Source: an uncultured Clostridiaceae bacterium
GTDB lineage: Bacteria > Bacillota > Clostridia > Clostridiales > Clostridiaceae
Direction of reading: 5' to 3'
DNA length: 64,000 nt
NCBI GenBank assembly: GCA_946405135.1
Contig: CAMJGD010000015.1
Coordinates: 1 to 64,000, forward strand
The notes under the pieces: model-generated
Seen by the model: only the letters and a program-made list of their open reading frames with translations
Database searches by the model: none
What the model was told of the DNA's origin: nothing
Part shown: one piece after another, positions 27,069 through 35,968 of the stretch
How positions within the stretch are numbered: the first letter of the stretch is position 1
How the letters are laid out: the number at the start of each line of letters is the position of its first letter
Translations under genes and position numbers: made by a program

Positions 27069-28109
27069 TTGCAGCCAGAGGTAAGTATTATTGTGCCTGT
27101 ATATAATGTAGAAAAGTATATTGAGATCTCTTTAGATTCAATTTTAAACCAAACTCTAAAAAATATAGAAGTTATTATTGTAGATGATGGATCCTCGGAT
27201 AATTGTGCCGAAATTGTAGATAGATATGCAGAAAAAGATAACAGGATAAAAGTAATTCACCAAAGCAATAAAGGGGTAGCAGAAGCAAGAAATACAGGAT
27301 TAGTAAATGCAAGAGGTAAGTATATTGGATTTGTAGATCCTGACGATTGGATAGAGGAGAATATGTATGAAAGGCTTTATAATGAAGCTGTAAAAAATCA
27401 ATGTGATCTTACCGCTTGCTGCTATAGGATAGAAAATGAAAAAAGCAGAGAAACTTCAGCTCATTATTTGCCTTTTAGTGAAGAATTAATAAATAGTTCA
27501 AAGGTTTTTAGAGAAAAAATTGCTAAAGAGCTTATAATATACAGCAAAGAAAATGCTGCAGTATGGTATATGCTTTACCATAGTGATTTAATAAAGAAAA
27601 ATAATATTATTTTTCATAAAAATCTTACTACTTTAGAGGATTATACCTTTAACATGGAGGTTTTTAAGTTCGTTGAAAAATTTATTTATATACCTGAACC
27701 TCTATATCATTATAGAGTACTAGACCATAGTCTTACAAAAAAATTTAGATCAAATCTATTTGATATATTGTTATATGTGCAAAATAAAAAAGATACTTTT
27801 ATGATAGAGACGAATTTAAATGCAGAAGAATATAAAATGCTTAGTGCTAAATGGTTTATAGACCAGGTAAAAAAGATAATTTTTTTAGAATTTGCTTTTT
27901 ATAGTGGAGATAGTTTTAAAATAAGAGGCAAAAGGATAGGTAGAATGTTAGAAAATCAAAATGTTCAAGATTCTGCAGCAATGTTATGGAAATCTGAAAA
28001 AAATAAAATCATGCTTTTTTTAATAAGGAAAAAAGCTGTAACTATTTTAATGATAGGAGCTTGGATAATGGCTTCACTTTATAAATTTAAAAAAACATAT
28101 ATAAATTAA
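27069..28109 (+). CDS. Glycosyltransferase family 2
   Basis: A 346-residue GT-A fold inverting glycosyltransferase. VSIIVPVYNVEKYIEISLDS opens the domain, VDDGSSDN follows, and the metal-binding D-x-D is in GFVDPDDWI (near residue 95). The start is TTG 27069 behind AAGGAGAG; an ATG five bases earlier is in another frame and stops after six codons. The C-terminal third has a hydrophobic stretch near 320-340 that may contact the membrane. Elongating transferase of the polysaccharide repeat unit. Confidence 0.88.
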   Translation: MQPEVSIIVPVYNVEKYIEISLDSILNQTLKNIEVIIVDDGSSDNCAEIVDRYAEKDNRIKVIHQSNKGVAEARNTGLVNARGKYIGFVDPDDWIEENMYERLYNEAVKNQCDLTACCYRIENEKSRETSAHYLPFSEELINSSKVFREKIAKELIIYSKENAAVWYMLYHSDLIKKNNIIFHKNLTTLEDYTFNMEVFKFVEKFIYIPEPLYHYRVLDHSLTKKFRSNLFDILLYVQNKKDTFMIETNLNAEEYKMLSAKWFIDQVKKIIFLEFAFYSGDSFKIRGKRIGRMLENQNVQDSAAMLWKSEKNKIMLFLIRKKAVTILMIGAWIMASLYKFKKTYIN

Positions 28110-28126
28110 TTTAAGGGGGCTTAAAT

Positions 28127-29236
28127 TTGAATAAAGCATGCTTAATATTTGTAGAGCCAGCGCCCTATATATCAGCTCTTATAAGGGAAGTGTATGCCAG
28201 ATTAAATATAGATTTTGATATTATTTATATGAATGAAAATAAAGCACATAAATTTAAGGCTGATAAAATAGAACTTAAAGAAAATATTATACTTTCAGGT
28301 AACAGTTTTAAAAAGGCAATGAAGCTGATTTCTATTTTATCAAAAGGCAGTTATGATTTTGTTTTGATTAGTGGTTATGCAGGATTAGTGGAGTTTGCTG
28401 CCATTATGTTCTGCATAATTACTCATAAGATTTTTGCTATTCCATCAGATACTCAATATAATGATATAAAAAATCCAATAAAAGCTTTTTTAAAGAGGAT
28501 TTATTTAGGATTTATATTTAAATTTGCTTATGGGTTTCCTTTTGGAACTAGACAAGTAGAGTTATTTAAAAGTTATGGAATGAAAGAAAGTAATATCTAT
28601 CTTATGCCCATGACCATAGATGTTAAAAGCTTTAGTACACAATGCATGGAAATACGCAAAAGAAATAATGAAGTTAAAGACTCCTTAGGCATAAAGGAAG
28701 AAATAGTTTTTTTATATGTTGGAAGACTAGCAGAGGTTAAAAATATAGATTTACTCATAGATGCATTTTCTAGGCTTTACAATCAGTCTGCAGCCTTGGT
28801 AATAGTTGGGGCTGGGGACCAAGAACAATCTCTTAAACAAAAGGTAGCTGAGCTTAAACTTAAATCTGTATATTTTAAAGGAGCTAAAGGTATTCCAGAG
28901 CTTTTTAAATATTATGCTGTAGCGGATGTATTTGTGTTGCCTTCAAGTTTTGAGCCTTGGGGGTTAGTGGTAAATGAAGCTTTAGCCTGTGGACTTCCTG
29001 TGATAGTAAGCCATAAAGTGGGTGCTTCAGAGGATCTTGTAAAAGATGAATACAATGGTTTTATATTTAAAAGTGGAGATGAGGATGAACTTTTTAGCTG
29101 TATGAGAGAACTAGCATTTAACTCACATAAAAGAACATTAATGGGGGAGAATTCATATAATGTTATTAAAGATTGGACCTTTGATTCCTACACAGAAAAG
29201 CTTAAAACTTTTATGGATAAAGTTTATTATAAATAA
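28127..29236 (+). CDS. Glycosyltransferase family 4
   Basis: A 369-residue GT-B glycosyltransferase with a clear GT4 donor site: FLYVGRLAEVKNIDLLIDAF, then the E-x7-E pattern in PSSFEPWGLVVNEALACGLP. The start is TTG 28127 after AAGGGGG. It is the last glycosyltransferase in this arm before the polymerase. With the WbuB-like enzyme, the other GT4 and the GT2, the arm has four elongating transferases, which suggests a repeat unit of about five sugars including the initiating one (inference). Confidence 0.87.
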   Translation: MNKACLIFVEPAPYISALIREVYARLNIDFDIIYMNENKAHKFKADKIELKENIILSGNSFKKAMKLISILSKGSYDFVLISGYAGLVEFAAIMFCIITHKIFAIPSDTQYNDIKNPIKAFLKRIYLGFIFKFAYGFPFGTRQVELFKSYGMKESNIYLMPMTIDVKSFSTQCMEIRKRNNEVKDSLGIKEEIVFLYVGRLAEVKNIDLLIDAFSRLYNQSAALVIVGAGDQEQSLKQKVAELKLKSVYFKGAKGIPELFKYYAVADVFVLPSSFEPWGLVVNEALACGLPVIVSHKVGASEDLVKDEYNGFIFKSGDEDELFSCMRELAFNSHKRTLMGENSYNVIKDWTFDSYTEKLKTFMDKVYYK

Positions 29237-29256
29237 GTTAGTTGAAGGTGGATAAT

Positions 29257-30492
29257 ATGTCTACACCAAATATTAAAAAATCTAAAGTGCAGAAGAATGT
29301 CCGCAATGTCTATTTAAAATCAGAATTGATTTTTGATCATATAATATTAGTGCTTCTCTTTACTGTTTATACCCTTTTAACCACAAAATATTCCATTAAC
29401 AGGGGTGAAGTCATAAGGTGGATTTTGCTGGCAGGTATAGGTTTTTTTGCTTTACTAGATTCTATGATGCATAACTTGAAAATAAAAATTTTTCATTTTC
29501 CTTATATTATAATAATCATTTTAGCAGCACTTCCATCTGTAAGAGTATGGGTTAATGTGCCTTATGGCATGTATAAATTTTTATCCTTTATAATAATGAT
29601 GGTTAGTCTAGCTTGCTTTTTAGGAAGAGAAAAAATTCATAAGAAAGAGTTAGAAGATTTCTTTTTTGATTATGTTTTGGTGCTCTATGGTGTAATGATT
29701 GTTAATCTTATATTTTATCTAGCCCATAAAGGTATGATAGGTGAAAGATTTGGAGGAATTTTTCAAAATGTAAATTCTCTATCACCTATAGCTATATATA
29801 CTTTTATATCAGCTTTATATATGCAAAAAAAATCTAAAAGAAAGTTTATTCATATTTTTTTTGCCCTTGTTTCTATGATAATGGTACTAGGTACAGCATC
29901 AAGAACTGGTTTTGTACTTATATCTATAAGCATTTTATCTGCTCCCTTTGTATTTAGTGAAAATAGGGGATTAAAACCTACTATTATTAAAATATTTACT
30001 ATGGCTATGATTATTTTTTTAGGATATACAATATTATCAAATTTCCCTATAGAATCATTTCAAAGAATAAAGGAACAAGGATTGGTAAGAGGAGATACTT
30101 GGTCCTGGGGAGCAGAGTTATTTAAGCAAAAGCCCATATTTGGATTTGGATATGGCATGATAGGATATTATGTGAGCAATCCTAGAGCTACGGAGTATAT
30201 GTGGGGAGTGCATAATTCTTATTTAGGCATACTAGTGGAGATGGGTATATATGGATTAATATTATTTGGTTTGTTTTTTTTCTGTAGTTTTAAAAATATC
30301 TTTAAGTGTTTTAAATATGCGGATAAGGATGAGTGCCTATTTTTAAAGGTAGGGCTTCTTATATTATTTAATCTTTTAATAAATGCAATTTCAGAATCTT
30401 TTTTGCTCTCAGTGGGTAGTCCCATTAGTTTAAGTTTTTGGTTTACACTTTTTATGTTAACTTCTTATGCAGATAGAATATTGCAAAGTTAA
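29257..30492 (+). CDS. Wzy-like O-antigen polymerase/ligase family protein
   Basis: A 411-residue membrane protein with about ten to twelve hydrophobic segments and the Wzy_C-type region: GTASRTGFVLISIS, a long extracytoplasmic loop containing RGDTWSWGAELFKQKP and FGFGYGMIGYY, then HNSYLGILVEMGIYG. The Arg and His residues in that loop are typical of O-antigen ligases and polymerases. Next to the Wzx flippase it most likely polymerises the repeat unit on the outer membrane face. The frame opens with TTG at 29242; GAAGGTGGAT precedes the ATG at 29257, which is chosen. Confidence 0.82.
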   Translation: MSTPNIKKSKVQKNVRNVYLKSELIFDHIILVLLFTVYTLLTTKYSINRGEVIRWILLAGIGFFALLDSMMHNLKIKIFHFPYIIIIILAALPSVRVWVNVPYGMYKFLSFIIMMVSLACFLGREKIHKKELEDFFFDYVLVLYGVMIVNLIFYLAHKGMIGERFGGIFQNVNSLSPIAIYTFISALYMQKKSKRKFIHIFFALVSMIMVLGTASRTGFVLISISILSAPFVFSENRGLKPTIIKIFTMAMIIFLGYTILSNFPIESFQRIKEQGLVRGDTWSWGAELFKQKPIFGFGYGMIGYYVSNPRATEYMWGVHNSYLGILVEMGIYGLILFGLFFFCSFKNIFKCFKYADKDECLFLKVGLLILFNLLINAISESFLLSVGSPISLSFWFTLFMLTSYADRILQS

Positions 30493-30557
30493 AATTTATA
30501 AAAAATGCTTCTGTTTGCTTTGATTTAAATCAGTAATTAAATTTAAGGAGCAATAGA

Positions 30558-32021
30558 GTGAGTGTTATAAAAAATTATATATACTATTTAATTTTTCAAA
30601 TATTGTCAATGATACTTCCCATTATAACTATTCCTTACGTTTCAGGAATTTTAGGTGCAGAAGGTATAGGTGTAAATGCTTTTACTTTTTCTATTGCACA
30701 GTATTTCATGTTATTTGCTACTTTGGGAATCACATTATATGGGAATAGACAAATAGCCTATGTAAGAGATGATCTGCAAGCTAGAAATAATACTTTTTGG
30801 GAAATATGTCTCATAAAGCTTTGTACTACAGCTGTGTCCTTAGCAAGTTATTTAATATGGATTTTTATATTTGCCACAAAGTTTAAACTTATATTTATTA
30901 TTCAGAGTATAAATATTTTATCTATAGCTTTCGATATATCTTGGTTTTTTGTAGGATTAGAGGAATTTAGAAAGACTATAACCAGAAATATAATAGTTAA
31001 AATAATGGGGGTAGCCCTAATATTTATATTCATTAGACAGCCAAAGGATGTGTGGAAGTATGTACTTATACTAGCTTCCACAGAGCTATTAGGACAGGCA
31101 TCTTTATGGATATATATGCCTGGGTATGTAACATTTCCTTCGCTAAAAGACTTAAAGGTAATAAGGCATTTCAGACCTGTTATGAGTATATTTATATCTC
31201 AAGTTGCTATACAAATATATTCAGTGGTAGATAGAAGCATGTTAGGAATATTGTCTGAAGAATCTCAAGTAGGTCTATATGATATGGCTCAGAAAATTGT
31301 TAAGTTATCTATAACCATTGTAACCACTCTAGGTACTGTAATTTTACCTAATTTGTCAAACTTATATATAAAAAATGATATGGAAACCATAAAAAAACAG
31401 ATGTCAAAGTATTTTTTGTTTGCCAGCTATCTATCCATACCTATTATGTTTGGAATCATAGGTATTGCTGATACTTTAGTACCTTGGTTTTTAGGAAGTA
31501 ATTTTCTAGATTCTATAATACTGCTCAAAATAACAAGTCCTATAATTGTGTTTTGTGCTTGGAGCAGTTTTTTAGGAACTTATTTGGTTAGTTCAAATAA
31601 TCAAAAACAAGCTACTACGGCTGTAATATTTGGTGCGGTAACCAATGTGATATTCAATTCAATATTTATACCTAATTATGAGGCTATAGGAGCTTGCATT
31701 GGGACTGTTATTGCAGAATTTTCTGTATTTTTAGTTGAATTTTATTTTTCTAGAAATATATTAAGTTTTAAAAATTCATTATCTTCAATCAGTAAGTACA
31801 TTTTATCTTCTTCAGTGATGTTTTTAGTCATTAAATTTATAGAAAATTGCCTAGGAGTACATTGGTATGTAACTTTCATTCAGATAATATCAGGAGTAAT
31901 GATATATGTTTCAATATTATTTACGTTAAAAGAGAAAATGAATAAAGAGATTCTGTATAAAGTAATATATCAAGGAGCTAAGGCTTTAACTTTTATACAG
32001 AGAAAGATAAAATCAAGTTAA
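30558..32021 (+). CDS. Oligosaccharide flippase (Wzx-like)
   Basis: A 487-residue polytopic protein with about 12-14 hydrophobic segments, of the MATE/MOP flippase superfamily. The N-terminus YLIFQILSMILPIITIPYVS and the region VALIFIFIRQPKDVW match Wzx/RfbX. It would move the undecaprenyl-linked repeat unit across the membrane for Wzy. GTG start at 30558 after AAGGAG. Last gene of the right-going arm; a strong shared hairpin follows. Confidence 0.88.
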   Translation: MSVIKNYIYYLIFQILSMILPIITIPYVSGILGAEGIGVNAFTFSIAQYFMLFATLGITLYGNRQIAYVRDDLQARNNTFWEICLIKLCTTAVSLASYLIWIFIFATKFKLIFIIQSINILSIAFDISWFFVGLEEFRKTITRNIIVKIMGVALIFIFIRQPKDVWKYVLILASTELLGQASLWIYMPGYVTFPSLKDLKVIRHFRPVMSIFISQVAIQIYSVVDRSMLGILSEESQVGLYDMAQKIVKLSITIVTTLGTVILPNLSNLYIKNDMETIKKQMSKYFLFASYLSIPIMFGIIGIADTLVPWFLGSNFLDSIILLKITSPIIVFCAWSSFLGTYLVSSNNQKQATTAVIFGAVTNVIFNSIFIPNYEAIGACIGTVIAEFSVFLVEFYFSRNILSFKNSLSSISKYILSSSVMFLVIKFIENCLGVHWYVTFIQIISGVMIYVSILFTLKEKMNKEILYKVIYQGAKALTFIQRKIKSS

Positions 32022-32045
32022 AGTATAAAAGAATTTAAATTATAC

Positions 32046-32093
32046 AAAATGGCTTTGCATAATGAATTTTTATTTATTATGCAAAGCCATTTT
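32046..32093. terminator. Bidirectional terminator joining the two glycan arms
   Basis: An 18-bp perfect stem (32046-32063 with 32076-32093) with A-rich and T-rich flanks, placed between the convergent flippase and Wzz-like genes. It can stop both operons. Confidence 0.85.
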
Positions 32094-32104
32094 ATGCATC
32101 TTCA

Positions 32105-32695
32105 TTAATAGTATATTTTAAAAATTTTTATTAAAATTATAGATAATATGGAACCTGCTAGTAATCCTAAACTTAAAGAAATAAATATACTAGGATTAAA
32201 AGTTTTTATAGGCGGTTCAGGCTCATCTAAAATTTTAATATAATCATCTCCTAAAATTTCTGCTCCAACTTCTTTTAAAGAGGAAATAAACTGAGTAGTT
32301 ATATTAAAACATTGTTTGGCATTATTGTTTTTAATAGTTATGGTTAAAAGAGGAGCTTCTTTATTTTGAGTTACAGAAATATTTTTTTGAAAATCTTGTA
32401 TGCTCATATTTAAGTTTAATTTGTTTATAACATTTTCTGCTAAACGTCGAGATTTTATAATATAAGCATAATTAGAAGCTATATTCTTATATAATTCAAC
32501 ATTATCATTGTAGCTTGCAAGGAAGTCGTCCTCTGAAATAGTATTTTTCTCAATCATAATAGAAATGCCAGTTTTATACTCAGGTTTTATAATAAAGAAA
32601 CTTAAAATCACAGAAATAAGCATAGATAATAGTGTTATGCTTATTACTATAATTAACTTTAATTTATTAGATAAAAACCAATTTTTCAAATTCAT
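32105..32695 (-). CDS. Wzz/YveK-like polysaccharide co-polymerase
   Basis: A 196-residue chain-length determinant. Two membrane helices flank an extracytoplasmic domain: residues about 13-35 (LKLIIVISITLLSMLISVIL) and about 172-192 (FISLSLGLLAGSILSIILI). Just before the second helix is the Pro-rich EPEPPIKTFNPS typical of Wzz. It controls polymer length together with Wzy. In many Firmicutes such a protein partners a tyrosine kinase (CapB/YwqD), but no kinase gene is present in the window. Start ATG after AAGGAGTG. Last gene of the left-going arm. Confidence 0.82.
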   Translation of the reverse strand: MNLKNWFLSNKLKLIIVISITLLSMLISVILSFFIIKPEYKTGISIMIEKNTISEDDFLASYNDNVELYKNIASNYAYIIKSRRLAENVINKLNLNMSIQDFQKNISVTQNKEAPLLTITIKNNNAKQCFNITTQFISSLKEVGAEILGDDYIKILDEPEPPIKTFNPSIFISLSLGLLAGSILSIILIKIFKIYY

Positions 32696-32813
32696 TTTTC
32701 ACTCCTTACTGCGCAGGGAGCATTACCTTTAATACTAAAAGCCTGCATTTCAAGCTAAATATAATTTAGCATAATGAGTCTATAAAATCAGTTTTATTTA
32801 TTGAGGGTGCTGA

Positions 32814-33458
32814 TTAGTGAAAAATATTATGTTTTCTATTTGCATCAATATATTCTAATAGTATTACTATACTTACAGATAGTATTAATCCTAAAAAGAA
32901 GCCTATAAAAATATAAAGTTTTTTATTAGGAGAAATAGGGTGATTTACTGGTATAGCCTCATCTATAATCCTGACATTATCGGCTCCTTTAAGCTCGGTA
33001 CTTATGAGTTTTAAGGACTGTACTAATTGATTTGCTATTTTTGCAGCTTCATTGGGGTCTTGACTTTGAACTGTTATTACTAAAATTTCAGTACCTTCTA
33101 TAGAAGTAACTAATGTATTTTGCTTTATATCATTTACGCTTAATGGCAGCTTTAATGCAGCTATAGTATTTTGGGTAACAATTCTTGATTTAGAAATTTC
33201 TTCATAATATTTTACCATGTTCTGATACATGAGCAAATCATTGTAGGTATAGGGTTTAGTTTCACTATTTTCCGGTATACCAATGAGGATAGATGTATCT
33301 GATTTATAAACAGGTTTTACAATAAAAAAACATATTATAATGCTTAATATTATAGGAATAGTCATGGTAAATACAACTAGTTTCCACCTTTTCATAATAA
33401 CACTAAAAAACTCATATAGATTCATGTAAGCCTGGTTTCTAAAAATCAGGGTTTTCAC
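32814..33458 (-). CDS. Wzz/YveK-like polysaccharide co-polymerase, second copy
   Basis: A 214-residue paralogue of the neighbouring Wzz-like protein, with the same two-helix plan: FTMTIPIILSIIICFFIVKP near the N-terminus, a soluble domain with DNVRIIDEAIPVNHPISPNK, and a second helix (LYIFIGFFLGLILSVSIVIL). The frame opens with GTG at 33458, only three bases after GGAAAGG. The ATG at 33425 gives a more usual N-terminus (MNLYEFFSVIMKRW) but has a weak site, so the start is unsettled. Two such genes side by side without a kinase is uncommon. Confidence 0.82.
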   Translation of the reverse strand: MKTLIFRNQAYMNLYEFFSVIMKRWKLVVFTMTIPIILSIIICFFIVKPVYKSDTSILIGIPENSETKPYTYNDLLMYQNMVKYYEEISKSRIVTQNTIAALKLPLSVNDIKQNTLVTSIEGTEILVITVQSQDPNEAAKIANQLVQSLKLISTELKGADNVRIIDEAIPVNHPISPNKKLYIFIGFFLGLILSVSIVILLEYIDANRKHNIFH

Positions 33459-33467
33459 CTGCCTTTC

Positions 33468-34535
33468 CTACTTTCTATATAATGGGAAGTAATCTTCTTT
33501 AAGCATTACAGAGTTATTTCCAAATTTTTTTTCTATTAGCCAATCATATATTGCCTTATCATATATTTTTTTCCCAATGTAAAAATCTAAAGGGGGAGTT
33601 TTGGTAAAATTCTTTTTATATCTATATATGGAATCTTCAATGGATTTATGACCTCCTCCCATATGAAATCCTTTAATATTGTTTTCTATACACCACTTAA
33701 TCATTTCGTAAATTAATAAGTTATTTGGAGATACATCTAGATATTTTTCATCTGAACCTGTTAAATGATGATGGGCATAATTGTCACTATATAATAGGAG
33801 ACTTGCTGCAATTATTTTTTCTTTATATACAGCTGTAAACAATTTGCAATTATTTTTTAAAGATTTTACTGTATCTTTAAAAAAATTAGGATTAAAATAA
33901 TAATATTTTTCTGCGGAATTTCTATCCATTGTATGATTGTATAAACAGGTTAAGGCATAGAGATTAAGTTCATTTATACCTTCTTGTATAACCACTTCAT
34001 TGCGGATAGCTTTTTTAATTCCTTTTCTAGCATTACTGTTAAAGTTGTTCCAAGTGCTTTCAAGATCATTAGTTAAATCTACATATATGGTTTTTCTCAC
34101 ATTTTCTATGGATGCATAATTTTTAGCGAATATTTCATTTTTTAGTATTGGATGAAATCTGATAAATTCGCTTACAATGTTTTGGTCAATGCAATATTTT
34201 TGAAATTCTTCGTAGAATTTTTTTGATAGTTCCTGCAAATTTTCTTCTTTACATTCATAGATTGGTCCCCCATAGCCATACACTGAAGATATGTCAAAAT
34301 AGCGCTGTTTTTCTAGGATGTTAACAAAATATTTATCATAAGCGATATCTCTTGTTAAAAAACAATGCAAAACCCTGCCATAAACACTTTCAAAGTATAA
34401 GGCAGTGGGTTTTCCATCACCATTATTCATGAAAGGTATAAAGTACTTAGGTGAAAAATAAATATCATACATTTTAAAGGACTTAGCTGTTTTTTCCCAT
34501 AGATCTAATTGATCAAGGGTAAATATTTTTAACAT
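33468..34535 (-). CDS. FemAB/GNAT-like aminoacyl- or acyltransferase
   Basis: A 355-residue protein of the FemAB-like group (GNAT fold), which contains peptidoglycan-bridge aminoacyltransferases and related acyltransferases. Diagnostic regions are YDIYFSPKYFIPFMNNGDGK, a central NSNARKGIKKAIRNEV, and the C-terminal GFHMGGGHKSIEDSIYRYKK ending in FYIGKK. In a glycan locus it may attach an amino acid or acyl group to an amino sugar; this is inference, and a cell-wall role is possible. A frameshifted paralogue lies at 40277-41184, again beside an aminotransferase-like gene. Confidence 0.75.
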   Translation of the reverse strand: MLKIFTLDQLDLWEKTAKSFKMYDIYFSPKYFIPFMNNGDGKPTALYFESVYGRVLHCFLTRDIAYDKYFVNILEKQRYFDISSVYGYGGPIYECKEENLQELSKKFYEEFQKYCIDQNIVSEFIRFHPILKNEIFAKNYASIENVRKTIYVDLTNDLESTWNNFNSNARKGIKKAIRNEVVIQEGINELNLYALTCLYNHTMDRNSAEKYYYFNPNFFKDTVKSLKNNCKLFTAVYKEKIIAASLLLYSDNYAHHHLTGSDEKYLDVSPNNLLIYEMIKWCIENNIKGFHMGGGHKSIEDSIYRYKKNFTKTPPLDFYIGKKIYDKAIYDWLIEKKFGNNSVMLKEDYFPLYRK

Positions 34536-34549
34536 ATTTTACTCCTGTA

Positions 34550-35959
34550 TTAGTGTTCATTAATATTTAATGCTCTATAAACTTTTTCTATAGGTGCTCT
34601 CATTCTTATTAAGTCAAATTCTTTTTTACCTTTTTCTGTCAAGTTATCATCACTAAAATCATCATCTTCTATAAAAACTAGAAGTTTTCTTTTAGGATCA
34701 AGCTGTATCAGGGAGTTTAATAGTTCTGTATCCTTCAATGGTGCCAAATGTGAAATTTTATACCATTTTGTGCCTAATAAGCCTATGCTGTAATTCATAG
34801 TTCTTGTACTAATATTAAAGGAAGAAAAGGTATATTTTTTATACCTCTCATTAACAAAGAAATTATGGGGAGTACCCTTTGGGGGAGTTTCCACACCTAA
34901 AATATTATTTAAATCAAAGGTCCATATTTTAGTAGCATTAGTCTTTTCAAAACCTAGATTTCTATACCAATTGATAGCAGAAGTATTAAAACTAAATACA
35001 TCTAATTCCACATATTTACAGTTAGCATTAGAATAATTTTTTATAGCATACTTTAGCAGGTTATGGCCTATGGATTTTGAATGATATTCGGAAAGTACAG
35101 CTATATAGTTAAGAAAAAGTATTGAAGGCATTAATCTTAACTCAACATAACCTAATATTTTTTTATCTTCTTCTGCCACAATATAGAGGTAATTTTCATC
35201 AAATTGGGATAAACTATCTTTTAAATAATTTTCAAATTTATCACAGCCATATATTAATATATCTGTGACTTCAGGGGAATAGGAGTTTCTGACTATATGG
35301 GTTATAGCTGCGCTATCTTCTTCTATAGCTTTTCTAAATTTTATATTATGAGACTTTGCATAATCTCTTTCCATATCTAAATCTTCCATGCTATCTGGAG
35401 GAATTGCTTTTACATTTTCACTTTTAATAACTTTATAAAAGGTTAAAATTAATATTTTAAAGTCTAGCCATAAACTCCAATTATCTACATACCATGCATC
35501 AAGTTTAAATTTTTCATCCCAGGTTACAGCGTTTCTTCCATTTATCTGAGCCCAGCCGGTAATGCCAGGTCTAACCTGAAATCTATTTTTTTCATAATCT
35601 CTATAATAAGGTAAATATTTCATAAGAAGTGGTCTTGGACCTACAAGACTCATATCACCTTTTAATACATTAACTAATTGAGGAAACTCATCTAAACTAA
35701 ATTTCCTTAAAAAAATTCCAAACCTTGTGAGCCTTTCCTTGTCGGGAAGGTACTCTCCCTTCTCATCTTTGAGTTCCAGCATGGTTCTAAATTTATAAAT
35801 ATAGAAGGGCTTATAGTTATAACCAGGTCTCATCTGTTTGAAAACCACAGGAGAGCCTAATTTTATTCTAATTAATAAGGAAACAATCAAAATGATAGGG
35901 CTAGTTAATATTAATAGTGCCAAGGAAAGCATTATGTCTAAAAATCTTTTTATAAACAT
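34550..35959 (-). CDS. Phosphoglycosyl transferase fused to GNAT acetyltransferase
   Basis: A 469-residue fusion. Residues 1 to about 190 are a monotopic phosphoglycosyl transferase (PglC/WcaJ class): a re-entrant membrane helix with the Ser-Pro kink (S20-P21), KFRTM, catalytic D90-E91 in FSLDEFPQL, MSLVGPRP and RPGITGWAQING. It would load the first sugar phosphate on undecaprenyl phosphate. Residues about 205-350 are a GNAT domain with acetyl-CoA motif YHSKSIGHNLL and NWYRNLGFE. The last 115 residues may be a partial second GNAT unit. The next genes upstream in this operon are the aminotransferase and dehydratase of a diamino-sugar pathway, so the GNAT part may N-acetylate the 4-amino sugar. 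Confidence 0.85.
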   Translation of the reverse strand: MFIKRFLDIMLSLALLILTSPIILIVSLLIRIKLGSPVVFKQMRPGYNYKPFYIYKFRTMLELKDEKGEYLPDKERLTRFGIFLRKFSLDEFPQLVNVLKGDMSLVGPRPLLMKYLPYYRDYEKNRFQVRPGITGWAQINGRNAVTWDEKFKLDAWYVDNWSLWLDFKILILTFYKVIKSENVKAIPPDSMEDLDMERDYAKSHNIKFRKAIEEDSAAITHIVRNSYSPEVTDILIYGCDKFENYLKDSLSQFDENYLYIVAEEDKKILGYVELRLMPSILFLNYIAVLSEYHSKSIGHNLLKYAIKNYSNANCKYVELDVFSFNTSAINWYRNLGFEKTNATKIWTFDLNNILGVETPPKGTPHNFFVNERYKKYTFSSFNISTRTMNYSIGLLGTKWYKISHLAPLKDTELLNSLIQLDPKRKLLVFIEDDDFSDDNLTEKGKKEFDLIRMRAPIEKVYRALNINEH

Positions 35960-35968
35960 CGATACCCC

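Noticed and set aside
31052-31234. A 60-codon open frame within the flippase gene
   Set aside because: It overlaps the well-supported Wzx frame completely, has no ribosome binding site and no recognisable sequence.
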